64,000 nt of DNA from Diplosphaera chodatii (taxonomy: Eukaryota > Chlorophyta > Trebouxiophyceae > Prasiolales > Stichococcaceae). The position numbers and the translations under genes were made by a program. The notes under the pieces are model-generated. The model ran no database searches and had not been told where the DNA came from. It saw nothing but the letters and a program-made list of their open reading frames with translations. Position 1 is the first letter of the stretch, and the number at the start of each line of letters is the position of its first letter. The DNA lies in NCBI GenBank assembly GCA_032358165.1, contig JAALGY010000032.1:2356001-2420000 (forward strand), given 5' to 3'. Below are positions 40,301 through 52,411 of this stretch, piece after piece.

Positions 40301-40470
40301 TGCATGCGGTCAAGCGCACGTGAGCATACATACACGGCCAGCATATATACATGCCCATGTAGCAATGTCATGACAGCACAGCCAACATACCAGCATTTGT
40401 GGATTGCAGAGCTGGCAGTGGCCTTCGGCTGCACAGCCCGCGTAAACTCCAGCCGCAGTCGTGCCGACAT
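37317..40470 (-). CDS. COIL: Coilin (Cajal body scaffold)
   Basis: Coilin organises Cajal bodies, where snRNPs mature. The first exon (from 40470, MSARLRLEFTRAVQPKATAS) and the second (about 40232 down) form the ubiquitin-like self-association domain, with AAGDLAARIAEEFSL-like sequence, LQLIMDGFAVLPGSAVDVI and RDGDLVKVQR. A disordered region follows with basic clusters (HKRKAAAPTEQLRPAKKAA), an acidic Ser/Asp/Glu run, and RNARRKKLKRQLRREG. Next is GHVRFGDSDAEE (about 39220), as in the plant 'IRF' motif. The C-terminal Tudor-like domain has PQPGDVLSYRLLEIGENFSP (about 38750-38692), ARRQGKVTAYDAGSKEISLE (about 38530-38471) and PSINEWVELSKQLQQRRAEL (about 37680). The protein ends TAAEARQ at 37317. 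Order and spacing match plant coilin even though the linkers are not conserved. Exon borders inside the linker are approximate. It is head-to-head with arogenate dehydrogenase. Confidence 0.87.
38623..38654. repeat. Perfect 14-bp inverted repeat with 4-nt loop in a coilin intron
   Basis: GTGCAGGGTGCAGT (38623-38636), loop CTGC, then its exact reverse complement (38641-38654). It lies in the intron between the two Tudor-domain exons of coilin. It could form a strong RNA or DNA hairpin. Confidence 0.9.
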
Positions 40471-40987
40471 GACGGCCTGCGCCTGCGCCACCTGCTGCAC
40501 CCGCAACCGTGATGCAACCCACCCCGTCAGTGTGGTGTGCTGTTCATCAGCAATGCCTGACTGAGCTCTTGATGCAGGGTGTTGCAGGGTGGCATGCTCA
40601 GCGCCAAAATTGTTGAGGCCGGCTCAAAGTCATCGATGACTGCCCAACAGCAACCATCCTGAAGTGCTGCCGACGACTCACGGTGATCGTGCCAATGGTT
40701 CCGCGTTGTGCAAACATGTGTTCTGAAAGTGAGCTGGTGACTGCAAAGTCAGATCATGGCAGCCACTTGCACGTGACCTCGCCACCTCCTGGCGGTGGAA
40801 CTGATCTCGGTGTGCAGCCTCTTCACAAAGGTTCAGCGTTGACAAGATCGCCAACCAACGTATCCCACTGAATTATAGATTGCGGATCTCCTGCAACCAG
40901 CTGGTACGTCGCCAATTCGCCATACCTGCACAGCGTCAGACCGCAAACAGCAGCATAGGCTGGCATTCGCAAGGTTTCAGCTAAGGC
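40471..40987. other. Divergent promoter region coilin / arogenate dehydrogenase
   Basis: About 520 bp upstream of both genes. No gene, RNA or repeat recognised. Confidence 0.45.
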
Positions 40988-43103
40988 ATGACGGCAGTGC
41001 TGCCGCGAGCAGCTGCATACCACAGGACTGGTGACAAACCCGCCGCCACACGCCTGCGTAGTTTGCAGCACGGCAGCGCGCGGCAGCCCCAGCTGTGCAC
41101 TCCCCAGCCAGTGCAGAGGTCAGCAGCTCGCACTGTCAGACACACGTCAGGTGAGGATTGTATGCTGCATGCCCATCGTGGTCGCCTGCCCTGATGGACA
41201 CTGGTACTTGGCGCTGACCAATGACAATGCGGCATTGATGCCGGCAGTGGATGTGAGAGCGCTGGATGCAGCCATGCCTTTCGACTTCGAGCACAAAGCC
41301 CAGGCACGGCTGACGAAAGCCAAGCAGCTGACAGTCGGCATCGTCGGCTTCGGCACCTTTGGCCAGTTTCTGGCACGCCGTCTGGTGCAGGCCGGCCACA
41401 AGGTGGGGCGCACGTGTGCTGTGACACATTGCAGCGAGCTTGCCAAATGTGTGTGGTGTGTCGACTACACTGGCATTGTTCAAGGCGGGAAGTGTGAGGG
41501 TTGCCCCACGCAAGCTGTGCATTATGCCTGTGCAGGTGCTGGCGACATCACGGGGTGACTACTCAGCAGAAGCGGCACGCATTGGAGTGGAATTCTGCGG
41601 GGACCCGGATGACTTCTGCGAAGCGCACCCCGATGTAGTGGTGCTGGCCACCTCCATCACCTCAACGGTGCACTGCCTGACACCCGGAATCCTTGCGCTT
41701 CTGACCCGGGAGGGCATGTTAAAATGTAGCCAGAGGAAATCCCGTGCAGATGCACGACATGTCTGTTTTTGTTGCTGACATGTAGGAGGCAGTCCTACGG
41801 TCTTTGCCATTAACGCGCTTGCGACGCAGCACGCTGTTCGTCGATGTGTTGTCCGTTAAAGTGTTCCCAAAGACGCTGTTTCTGAGCGTCCTGCCGAAGG
41901 AGGTGTGCCGATGGGCAGCAACCTGAAATATATATTATGCATGTTTTCAAGCACTTCATCCCTCAGCCCTTAACTAAGTGCCCAGAGGCTCACACGTCCA
42001 GGTGGTAGTGTCTGGAGCTATATGAATGTACACCATGCAGGTGGACGTTCTGTGCACACACCCCATGTTTGGGCCAGACAGCGGCAAGGGCAGCTGGGCG
42101 GGGCTCAAGTTCATGTACGAGAAAGTGCGCCTGGGCAGCGGGGAGCGGCGACAACGACGCGCAGACCAGTTTCTGCAGGCACGTCAGACTACCATGAACA
42201 GGCGGTACCCACAACCACATATCGGTGGCCACTCGCTCGACCAGCAAGCAGGCTGGCAGGGCAGCAGCAGCAGCCATACAGACCACCATTCCTGAGCGGC
42301 TGTGCTTTTGCTGTGCAGTTCTTCCAGGACCAGGGGTGCGACATGGAGGAGATGACATGCGAGCGGCATGACGAGCTCGCTTCACGCACTCAGTTCGTCA
42401 CACACACAATCGGCCGTGTGCTGGGCGCAATGGATCTCTCGGTGCGATGAACGGACACATTTCACAACATTGATCAACATGCCTTGCTTTGGTGCGCTGG
42501 TACACGGCCTTCTCAGAACAATGCTCCGTTGGCAGCATGCTGCCTGCTTGCCCACCGCGTCAACCCACCGTCTTGCTTGCCTGCAGGCGACATCTATTGA
42601 CACCCGCGGCTTCCGGTCACTGCTTGACCTGGTGGAGAACACCACCCACGATTCTTTCGATTTGTACTATGGCCTATTCATGTACAACCAGGTGCCCATT
42701 TGCTGTAGTTGATTCTGCGCTGCATGTGCCCTCCTTCATGGTGTACCCAAATGAAGCCAAGGTGTCGCTCACATACGTGGGCCAACGCCTGCAGAATGCA
42801 ACAGAGGAGCTGGCCAGACTAGAGCAGTCGTTCGACTATGTCAAGAAGCAGCTCTTCGACCGTATGCACAACACTGTGCGGAACCAGCTGTTTCACGTGG
42901 GCACAGAGAAGCCGCTGCTAGGCGCCTCCAGTGGCATCAAGGCAGTTGCAGACGCAAAAAATATGCTTCCGCACCCTGAGGATGCATCGACGGCAGCCAG
43001 CAGCGACAGCAACGGCAGCAACGGCAGCGGAGCAGAAGAGGAGCAGCAGGAGCAGCAGCAGGTGCAGTTCAATGGGTCGCCAGCAATAACTTCCAGGTTG
43101 TGA
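40988..43103 (+). CDS. TYRA: Arogenate (or prephenate) dehydrogenase, plastid
   Basis: TyrA enzymes oxidatively decarboxylate arogenate or prephenate with NAD(P)+ in tyrosine synthesis. Eight exons fit in phase: 40988-41150, 41248-41402, 41536-41667, 41786-41902, 42041-42178, 42319-42441, 42587-42691 and 42795-43103, giving 413 residues. Exon 1 is a basic Ser/Ala/Arg leader (MTAVLPRAAAYHRTGDK), a likely transit peptide. Exon 2 carries the Rossmann motif TVGIVGFGTFGQFLARRL. Later exons hold STEAVLRSLPLTRLRRSTL, VDVLSVKVFPKTLF, and the catalytic-type CTHPMFGPDSGKGSW. Also present are SRTQFVTHTIGRVLG and DTRGFRSLLDLVENTTHDSF-DLYYGLFMYN. The C-terminal tail is Ser/Gly/Glu/Gln-rich. Plant-like sequence favours arogenate, but the substrate cannot be fixed from sequence here. 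Intron 5 (42179-42318) appears to be GC-AG. Confidence 0.93.
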
Positions 43104-43445
43104 CACAAATATGACGGTATTTAGGATGCCTCTCAGCTGTCACCATATGCAGATGTTCATACTGACTGGTGCATCTCAGCACAACTACTGAAACACAAAC
43201 CCTCTCCTATCTTATGTACACAGAAACTCGTGCAATGCAACTGCCAACTCATACTGAAGAGCATGGCTCAACATTCTGCCACGCGCATATTGGATTGCAC
43301 CTGACTGTAAATCACTCAGGCCGGCTGCTGCTGTTACTGACTACTGAATGCGCATTCATATGCACCAGCCAATGGCTGGCAATGTCGCCCGGCCAGCTCC
43401 AGTGCCTGCAGTTCATGACAAGCAGCACCCTGCTCAGATCATAGC
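43104..43445. other. Intergenic between convergent genes, no gene seen
   Basis: Tail-to-tail spacer of about 340 bp between TyrA (+) and the pPLA-I gene (-). It contains a plus-strand TGTAA at 43306-43310. Nothing else recognised. Confidence 0.5.
43306..43310 (+). terminator. TGTAA, candidate polyadenylation signal of arogenate dehydrogenase
   Basis: TGTAA 203 nt after the stop codon. It is the only one in the spacer on this strand. Confidence 0.35.
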
Positions 43446-46400
43446 TTATCCACCACCTGCAGACACAGTGAGGATATGATGGCAGAGGGTGAGCCCATCA
43501 GCAGAGCACACCTCTACGAGGGTACGGCCTGTCAGCAGGTGCTGGTACAGCTCCTGGAAGAATGCGGTCGCATGCTCCGCAGGCGCAGCAGGCTGGCCCG
43601 GGCGGCCAGTGATGACGGCGCGGGCGCCTGCCGCCAGCAGCGCCGCCGTCAGCTCGCTGCCCAGGGGCTCAGTGGCCACCACCGTTCGCCCCTCCCAGAC
43701 GGCCGCCATGCCCGCCACCTGTGCAGCACGTACACTCGTGCTCCAGCACCTCTGTCTTAAGTGCTATCGAAGTGCAGAAATGCAATGACAGACCGTCCTC
43801 GTCATTCAGCAGAGGCCCGAGATTGCTCGGACTCCCGACTCAGCTGCTCAGAGCATGCACATGGTCCGACAACCTGATCGCGGCTTATCGACAAGGCAGC
43901 CGACCTGGGGCGCCGTCAGCAGGCAGGCGGGCCGCGTGCGCAGCAGCAGGTAGCAGGCCACCGGGGCGCCCGCCGCCCACTGCTGCTGCCGGCCCAGCAG
44001 CGTGAGGGTATCGTGGCCTGCCTCCACCGCGGGGCTGCTCGCAAATACGTCCGCCAGGCTGCTGGCGCCGTCCTCCGGCGCCACCTGCTGCAGCAGCGCC
44101 TCTGCCGCCTCACCTGCAGGAAAGATGGCCGCTGAGTGAAGGGGTAGCCTGATAAGCATCAATGGTTGCAGGCTGCGACCTCGGGGATGGCCAAGAGACC
44201 GTACTAGCTACATGACACGGGCACAAGACCCAGCCCTGACCAGCCTTCGAAACCTGGCCACCTAAACTCACGAGGCACACCTGGCTCCGCGACTGACTCC
44301 ACGCGCTGCTGCCAGGCGGTGACCAGCCCACCCTGGTGCACGTGCATCGCCAGGTGCACGATGCCGACGCGGTCTGCGTGCCGCTGTGCTGCCGCCGTGA
44401 ATGCCATGGCGGCATCCGGAAAGGGTGCTGGTGCGGTCGGCTGGGCTGTCCCATCTGCCGCTGAGGTTGCTGGTGCTGCAACAGCGGCGTCTGACGCTGC
44501 AGCCGCTTGCTGGGGGCTGCTCGCAGGCACGGGCGACTCTGGGCAGCCCGCGCCCGCTGCGGCGGACGGCTTCACGGGCGACTGCGCCTGTTCTGCAGCA
44601 TCTGCCGCCGTGGCTGCTGCGGCGCATGGCTGGAGCCGGCTGTCTGTCACAGGGGCCAGGCCAGCGCCCTGGCTGTGCGTGGCATGCTGCGAATGCAGCA
44701 GCCAGCGTGCAACGGCGTCGATGGGGGAGGCATCTCCCGCAGCACCTGAAGGCCGCAAAGCGTGGAGCACGAGCACTTCCCGCCGCAGCCCTGCAGATGT
44801 TTGATGTTAAGCTTGCAGGCAGAGCCACGTCAAGCATTTGCTGGTAGCCAGCTGCGACACACTATCAGTCTGTGGACCCCTGCTTTGTCAACTGCACAAA
44901 GGCCCTTTGTGGCTGCAAAGCACACACAAGAGTTCACCCAACCTTTGCACCGAGCCAGCCAGGGTGCGGCGGCTCACCGAGGCGCTGCTGTGCCGGGCTG
45001 AAGGTGGTGCCGGCGGCAAGGCGGGAGCACAGCGCGGCGGCGGCGGCGTCGAAGGCGGCGTCCTCGGCGACTATGTACTCGTTGGCCGCCGCCTCCAGCG
45101 CCGCCCACTTCTCTGGGTTGATCTCGTCCAGCTCCATGGCGCAGCGCGCGTCCTTGGGGTTGAACCTGCACAGGCGCCGCCGCAACCGTCGTAATAGTTG
45201 CCGTCGTAATAGCCATGGACCTGGCCAGGTTCGGAGGGTGCCACCGCCCCTGAGGCCCTACTGTGGTGACAGTTTGTGCACGCGCGCAGTGCACCGCAGC
45301 TAGCACACGACGGCGGTCCGGCTGCACTGAACACCAGGTATATGGAGCCACACGGTGACGTCTGACACGAGCACACGAGTGCGCACGAGCCAAACTATCG
45401 TAGGCAGCAGCCGAGGGGGGCGGCGGGGCACCTGAAGTAGCGCAGGCCCGGGACCAGGGGCGCGAGCGTGGCCAGGGCGCCGGCGACGCGCTCCGTGTCC
45501 GTCGCCGACTCGATCAGCACGGTGCCCGTCTCCAGGTAGGTGCTGACGCTGCGCTCGCGGCGCGCCGGCGGCGTGTCCCCGCTGCCGATGCTGACCAGCA
45601 CGTCGACGGGCGTGTCGGGCCACAGGGCACGTGCCTCCGCCAGCGCCACCGCCGCCGGGTTGTTCGCCGTCGCCGCGCCGTCCTGGAACCTGAAGTCGCG
45701 CCACGTTTGACACCGTGGGCTGGGTGCATAGCAGGCAAACCGCAGGAAGCCTCTTACTTTGCCAGGTCGAGTCTGCAGTGCGCAAGGCAGCTGAAGATCA
45801 CATGCACTGCCGTCTCTCTTGAAGCACACCTGTCATCCCCATGGTGGAAGTCGTCGAGGTAGTAGGCAGCAGCCGATGATGCGCGCAGCGACTCCCACAG
45901 CGAGAAGTTCGAGGCGCCCCGCGGGCAGGCGCCCAGGCGGGCGGCGGCGGCGGCGCCCGCCGCCGAATGCTCGTAGTTGCGCAGCAGGAAGGGCGACGCG
46001 GGCGTAGCGCTCGCCAGCGTGGACACCACAAACACCTGCGGCAGCAGTCAGAGCATCCCAGCCATGGAAGCCGCTGCTGACCTGCAGCACCAGGAACAGC
46101 CGACCCCAGCATAATGCCTTGCTGAGGCTGAGTGGCAGCACCTTGGGGATGTCCAGGCAGGCGGTGTCGATCATGAGGTCGCCCAGCAGCCCCAGCTCCG
46201 GCTCGAACTTGCAGTACTCCTTCAGCATCACCTCGAACATGGCTGCGTCGTGCTTGCAGCCATACCTGCAACACTGGGTGCCCAATTGTCACAGGTCTCC
46301 ACTGACAGGCGTAGATGCCGCAGAACATGCAGACCAGCCTGCTGAAGCCACGAGATTGACCAAGATGCTGGAAGGCCAGGTGCACTTACACAGCAACCCT

Positions 46401-49400
46401 GACGGACTGCTGGCCGCTCTTGTACACCCTGTAGAAGGAGTCCTTCCAGCTCTCCACATCCCCCTTGGTCAGCAGCGGCCTCGAAAATACCTTGGCGCCC
46501 AGGACCCTGGGGCACCCAGGGATCCGCTCGCTGACACGCTGCACAGCTGTGTGTGGAAACAGCAGGCCAGCTGGCGCAGTGTGGTGCGACATACAGCCCG
46601 GTGACCACCGCAACAGCAGCACATCAGCTGGAGCTGCACCTGTATATCTCCTCGCACTCGTGCAGCGACACGCAGCGGATGGCGAGCGCCGCGGCGAGGA
46701 TGCCGCCGGTGGAGGTGCCGCACACCAGGTCGAACAGCTCGTGCATGCGGCGCCCCGTGCGCTCCTGCAGCTGCCACAGCATCCGCAGCGACGCCAGCCC
46801 CTGGACGCACACATTGGCATGGTCGGCACGCAACATGGTTGCCGAGGCAGTATGACCAGGAGGCTATACATGCTGGCTGCTACCTCGCCTGGGATCTTGC
46901 CAGAGAGAGGCATTGCAGAGTGGTGCGCTGCTGACCTTCATGCCGCCGCCGTCCATGGCCAGGATGCGCACGCCCCGCCCGGCAATGGCCGCCCGGCCGA
47001 CTGCCCGCCGCACCGCCTCGTTCTCCCCTGCACAATGCCAGCGCGGAGGGTATGTGCACATGTTCTGCTGGAGCATGCAGAGCCTGCACTACCATAACAC
47101 GTGATGAGCAACGGTCACAAATGTCAAACCCAACTGTGCGGCCACTAAGGTGGTTTACTGGAGCACACCTAGCGTTGCAAGGGCTCGGATAGCGGCATGA
47201 CGCACGCGCTGTGGAACAGCACCCTCATCCCGGGATGCCAGCTGCACCAGCAATGGCCGCACCTTTGCGTCTGCCTGGAGCACCTCCCTGTCAGCCGCAG
47301 CAATGGTCGCAATGTTCACACGCTGACAGCCCTTCAACAGTGCTCCAGGGTGGGCATGGGCCGCACAACCCTAGTGGGGCACGGGCACAGGAGACTGCCA
47401 TTTGACAAATCAAGTGCAAGTGTCTTGGTACACAGCATTGCATGCCTGTTGGGTGCGCAGAAAGCCAGGTTCCCAAGTGCCTCCAGTGCTAGGCCCTGTA
47501 CATCGTGCGCCCCCACTCGAGCTGCTTCCTGCACGTACGAGTGCGAAGTGATTTTGTGTCCACTGACCAGCATGACCACTTCTGCCAATTCGCTGCTGCA
47601 GCGGATTCGGTATCGTCTGCAGAGGGTGTCAGCATCAAATGGCACTCACCAGCAGGGCGCCGAGGATCTCCGGCGTCAGCAGCTGGCTGGCGATGGCGTC
47701 ACCCACCAGGGCCAGCTGAGCCAGCTCCCGCAACCCGCACACCTGCCACACAGCAAATGTCGTGATCCGCAGGCTGGCCGTCGGGGCTGCAGGATATGAA
47801 CTCTCCAAGCGTCTAACAGCAGCCTGCCTGTGATCGGTGACGATGACTCGCCAATAGACCGCGCAGTGTGCTGACAACATTGGCGGCCACCATACTCTGT
47901 GCCGTTGCTGGGCTGTGCTGGCTCAGCTGACCTGCAATATCGAGATCGAGTCGAACAGCGCAGGGCTGAGAAGTGGGAGGTTATGCAAGGCTGAATGCGG
48001 TTTGCTTGTGCCGCTTGCGCACCAATTAGGCGGCACGCGTGCAGCACAACAACTTCGCTCTCGCTGAGGCCCATCAGTACGATCTGCTGTATCGCACCGT
48101 CCAGCTGCACAGGTTCAAACACTGCCTGGTCAGCATGCCATTCAAAAGCTGAGCGCGTCAAACCCATGCAGCCACCTTGCTCATACAGTTCCCTACCGAT
48201 GCTATGTAGGCGCAGTTGCCCTGGTCCTCTGCCAGCTGTGCAAGGGCACCAGCCAGCAAGGGATGCTGCACAGAGCTGTGGAAAATGAGGCTACAGAGGG
48301 GTGCAAGCTTGTGCGCTCTAGAAATGTACGAGGCTGTTGCTGCCACCTGCATATGAGCATTGGCCTTCACACTCCTCATCTGAAACAAAAGCATATGGAC
48401 ACCAGAACTGGCAGCCTGAGCGGAACACGACAGGGTGTTAAGATGCACCTCCACTGTCCAGTTGTCAAAGTCCTCGTCTGCAGAAATGCGGGCATTTGCC
48501 AGAGAGATGTGCCGGAGGGAGGCGCACGGCGACAGTTCCGGCAGAACCTCCAGTGGATTGCCATACAGCTGCACAGGAGATGATGTTGTCAGCAGAAACA
48601 CATACATTTGTGTCTGCTGTCGTTCAAGCCACATGTGCACGTGTAGCCACCTGTCTCAGAGATGCACCTCACCTGCAGTGAGCGCAAGCCAGTGGCATGG
48701 CTGAGGTCTATCACTGGCGTCACAAGACGGTTGTTCTCCAGCGACAAGGATCTCAGGCCAGTGCACTGCCGCAGCTCCACTGCAGAGGAATATCGTCGCT
48801 GAGTCACAAACTGCACATTGGTGCTGAGCACATGGCTTGCAGTGTGAGCATGCACAGATTTCACTGCCACTGCATGCAAGCAGTGGCACCTGGCAGCGCC
48901 GTCAGCAAGTTGTCGTCGGCTTGCAGCAGCTGGAGCCGCCGCAGCTGGCCCAGCTCGCGGGGGAGCTGCGCCAGCCGGTTGCCAGCAACATGAAGCTCGC
49001 GTATGTTACTGAGCCGCCCCACCATCGCCGGTAACACCGCAAGGTTGCAGTTGTTGAGCACCACGCAGGTGAGGCTTTGCCAGCGTGGGAACAAGGCAGT
49101 GTCCCAGATCTGCAGCAGGATGCAGCAGTATGGAACTCGTGGCCGCGTCCGGGTCTATAGTTAGACTACACCCTGCGCGTGCACACTGCACCTGTGCAGG
49201 GCCCGCACAGCATCACGAGTGCGCACCGGAATGGTGAACTCGGCACACTTGAGCCGCCACACATCCTCCAGCGCGCATTCTGCCAGCAGCGCCTGCAGGT
49301 GCGGCGGCGGCGCGCCACTGCTGGTACCACTGCGCCTCAGCTCCAAGCTGCGCAGCGTCGGCGGCACCCGCCGCACCGCCAGTGACACTGTGCAAGGTGA

Positions 49401-49885
49401 GTATGCTCAGCATGGCCTTTGGCATGCTGGCAGATTACTTGCTTATGTGCGCAAGCTAGCTCACCTGCAACACCGCCTGCGGGAGCGCTGGCGCTGATGA
49501 TGCCTGCTGGGTCCTCGGGGCTGACCACACGCAACCGCACTCGCACATGCTCCTCGACCAGGTTCGCATCCCCCTGGATGCCTGCAGGCGCAGCAGGTTG
49601 GCAGTTGTCAAGCCCCTTGAACCATCAGCTGCATGCTGAACAATGGTAGGTGACCTTGCTCGCCGTGTATGCCACTGCTGCAGAACTACCTGCAAGGTGC
49701 TCTAGCACAGCATGCTGCTTGGCGTCGTCATTCCAGGTGAGCGACACTGTGTCGTAGTGCTGGCCATCCTCGGCGACGGAGTGCTTGCTGTAGTTCGGCA
49801 GTCTGCCGCTAGACTCGCGTACTGCCTGGTAGCCCAGATGCAGCGAGTATGTGTCCGCATTGCCCTTGCGGATGAGCCAAGCCAT
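43446..49885 (-). CDS. PLA1: Patatin-related phospholipase pPLA-I (LRR-ARM-patatin)
   Basis: Plant pPLA-I hydrolyses phospho- and galactolipids with a Ser-Asp dyad and has been linked to jasmonate precursors. The start MAWLIRKGNADTYSLHLGYQ is at 49885. Leucine-rich repeats follow: LPAMVGRLSNIRELHVAGN (about 49040), LPRELGQLRRLQLLQADDN, VELRQCTGLRSLSLENNRLV (about 48780) and LYGNPLEVLPELS (about 48565). Armadillo-like helices come next (about 48160-47155). The patatin domain starts ENEAVRRAVGRAAIAGRGVR and has the oxyanion loop DGGG (46953-46942), the nucleophile GTSTGG (46719-46702), the catalytic DGA (45682-45674) and SFYRVYKSGQQSVRV. A long, poorly conserved C-terminal part, rich in Ala/Pro/Gln (44776-44260), ends with FFQELYQHLLTGRTLVEV and a TAA at 43448-43446. 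Domain order is the same as Arabidopsis pPLA-I, and RALATLG-ENEAVRRA joins across an intron exactly as expected. It is the longest gene here. Confidence 0.9.
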
Positions 49886-50192
49886 GTCGTCAAGGCGTAG
49901 TCATGGAGCCAGCTGCGGGCGCGATCGCGCCCCCAAAACGTAAGAGCAGCCAACTGAAGTCATCAGAGAGCCTGTTTTCTGGGACAGCACACATGTGCGC
50001 GGCACAGCGGCCTCGGGGAATGCGCACTGGGCTGTGTGCTTCCTCTGCAGCCTCCTCCGAGACTCACAAAACCGGCTCGAGCAAGAAGACTAGGTGCAGT
50101 AGTATACGTTCTTCTCTACAAATCACATTGCTCCCTGGTGTCTGACATGTATAATCTGCTGAGAAAGCTTCAAAATTGTAGGGTCGTGACCC
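49886..50192. other. Intergenic, pPLA-I promoter and mannanase 3' UTR
   Basis: About 300 bp, both neighbours on the minus strand. No TGTAA or gene recognised. Confidence 0.45.
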
Positions 50193-52411
50193 TCAGCAGA
50201 TCTTTGCGCCTGAGCGCGCATTCATGAACTGGGAATGCGGCTCAATATAGTCACTGAACGTAGTATCTGTGCTGACTATGCCGTTTTGCTGGCCCGCAGT
50301 GTCTACCCACTGCCAGAACATGTCGCCACCTATCGGCTGACCCTTCTTAACTGCTGCCTCCACTGCAGAGTAGACCGCGGCAAAGTAGGGGTTCCGGGTG
50401 CCTGCAGGAATGCCCCAACATGAACGAATTACTGGTGTCAAGGACGGGCTTACAATCACAATGGATGACAACAGCGAGAGCTGAGCAAGGGCGCTCACTC
50501 GCAATGGCGTCTGCATTCCCCTCGTCTCCGCCCAGCGCACGCCCAAACTCCCCAAGGACACAAGGCTTTCCCATCTTCCGGCAGTCGTCCACATGACTCT
50601 GGACCCATTGTTTAGCGAAGCTGGGGGAGAAGGTTTCCCAGTTGAGTGGCCTGCAAGTTCGCAGTCATATCAGCATGTGTCATCGAGCAACTACGATCCC
50701 ACGTCAGGTTGCAAAATGACATGTCGGGAGCCTACCATAGGTGGAACTCAGCGAAGTCTGCATTGGCATGCTGTGCTGTGAAGTCCTGCCCAACTCTCGA
50801 CGCCCAGCCAGTCTCCACATTCTGGGGCACCCCGTACGGGTTTCGAGACACATACCTGTGAAACACAGGCAGATGCTGCTGAAATGGCAGGTGCAACCTC
50901 ATTCACAGGGTTGAAGGTGGTGGACCACTGCTGTACTGCAATGTGCAGATGCCCCACGGCCAGCATGCGCAGCTGACAGACTGCAGGGTGCTATGTGTGC
51001 ACCGACTATGCCTACCAGGAGTTCATGACACGCTGCCACCAGTTGGTGCTGGTGGGTGCGGGAGACTCTGCAAAAAATCCCTCCTCACCAAATGTGAACT
51101 GCAGCAGTGCGATGACGCAATCACAATCGAACACGACATGAAGTTTTCTTATGAGCACCAAATTTTGTCACCGCTGACATTCAGAGAGGAAGGCGTCACC
51201 AGCTGCTTCGTGTTGTGCGATTTGGCGAAAGCATACATAATGTTCGCCCACTCTGTGATGCGCTGCGTGCACGGCGCGGTCATCTGGCTCGCTGGGCACC
51301 GCGGCTCGTTAAACAAGTCGTAGCCGAAAATCGCCCAGTCGTCCATGTACTTGATGCCGCTGAATGTGTTGTTCCTGAGACACCCAATGGCGTTTCTTCT
51401 GTGACCCTCCAGTTGCAGTTTGCTGCACACCGCACACTTGCTCATGTTCATATGCACAATCCTTCCATCATCACTGCTTTACCTGTTGAATATCGTCAAC
51501 ATGTTGTTTCTGTAGTCCTGCCTGCACTGGGTATTGTCCCAGAATGCGTCTTTTGCAGCCCATTGCTCCTGATAGTAGGGTGTATCGTCCCTCTTTTCGT
51601 ATGTCAGCCCTGCCCACCTGTGCGCACAGAGGGAAGTCAGCCAGAGGTAATCAGACACGGACGTGCCCTGTTGCCCAGAGATCAGCCGATCTGCATCCGC
51701 ACCTTGCATAGCTGATGATCCCATCCCCATTCTGCCAGTATGTCGTGAACGACACCAGCAACTGCAACAGCACCAGCACCAGAATGGTGGTAACTGCCAG
51801 TCGTTTGTACAACATGCAGCCTGTTCAGCAATTGCTTTTGGAAATCAGGCAGCTACACTCTTTCACACGTGATCCCGTGTTTGATGGCACGACACCCTAA
51901 TATATGCATCAGGCTGGCTGCCTTGTGACACGCACAGACGTACCCTGATGTTGTGCAGCCGCGCCTGATGCACTACATAGTCAAGTGACCGAAAGACCTG
52001 CTCATCATACACGCCCGCATCCGTCTGTAGAAGTGTCTGAACGCCATCACCATGGCCCCATATCCTGATTGCTGAGAGGCCAGCAGCCTTGGCTGCCTGC
52101 ATGCGTGCGCTGACGTTGTCGGCTGCACCTTTGTAGAGGTGGTCCTGTGCATCGTTGAGAAGCGAGGTAAAGCCGTTCCACCCTACAGTACAGATGAATT
52201 CACGTGTAAGCACATCATCTGCAGCTGCAGCTCTGGACTTGAATGGCATCAGATGCGAAGCCGCACCTGAAAAGTACCAAGCTGCGCCAGTTTGATCGGC
52301 AAACCGTCCCTTGCACACTTTGATGAAGCCAACGGGCTCGTCAGACGCGGCCAAAGCAGATGCGCACAGCAGAAGTGCTAAGAAGCTGGCTGAGACGGCG
52401 GTTTGTGTCAT
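50193..52411 (-). CDS. Secreted mannan endo-1,4-beta-mannosidase, GH5_7-like
   Basis: GH5_7 enzymes cut internal beta-1,4 bonds of mannans with a retaining mechanism. The N-terminus MTQTAVSASFLALLLCASAL is a classic signal peptide, so the enzyme should enter the secretory path. Next come YFSGAASHLMPFKSR, KAAGLSAIRIWGHGDGVQTL (about 52110-52040) and the barrel strands LDYVVHQARLHNIRVRL and LWLTSLCAHRWAGL. The acid/base Glu lies in IFGYDLFNEPRC (Glu codon 51307-51305) and the nucleophile Glu in KPCVLGEFGRALGG (Glu codon 50550-50548). The C-terminal part GGDMFWQWVD supplies the usual substrate-stacking Trp, and the protein ends SGAKIC at 50193. Both catalytic residues are intact. Roles could be remodelling of the alga's own mannan-rich wall or feeding on external mannan. 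Transcription runs the same way as the pPLA-I and LENG1 genes, but there is no operon in this sense. Confidence 0.9.
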
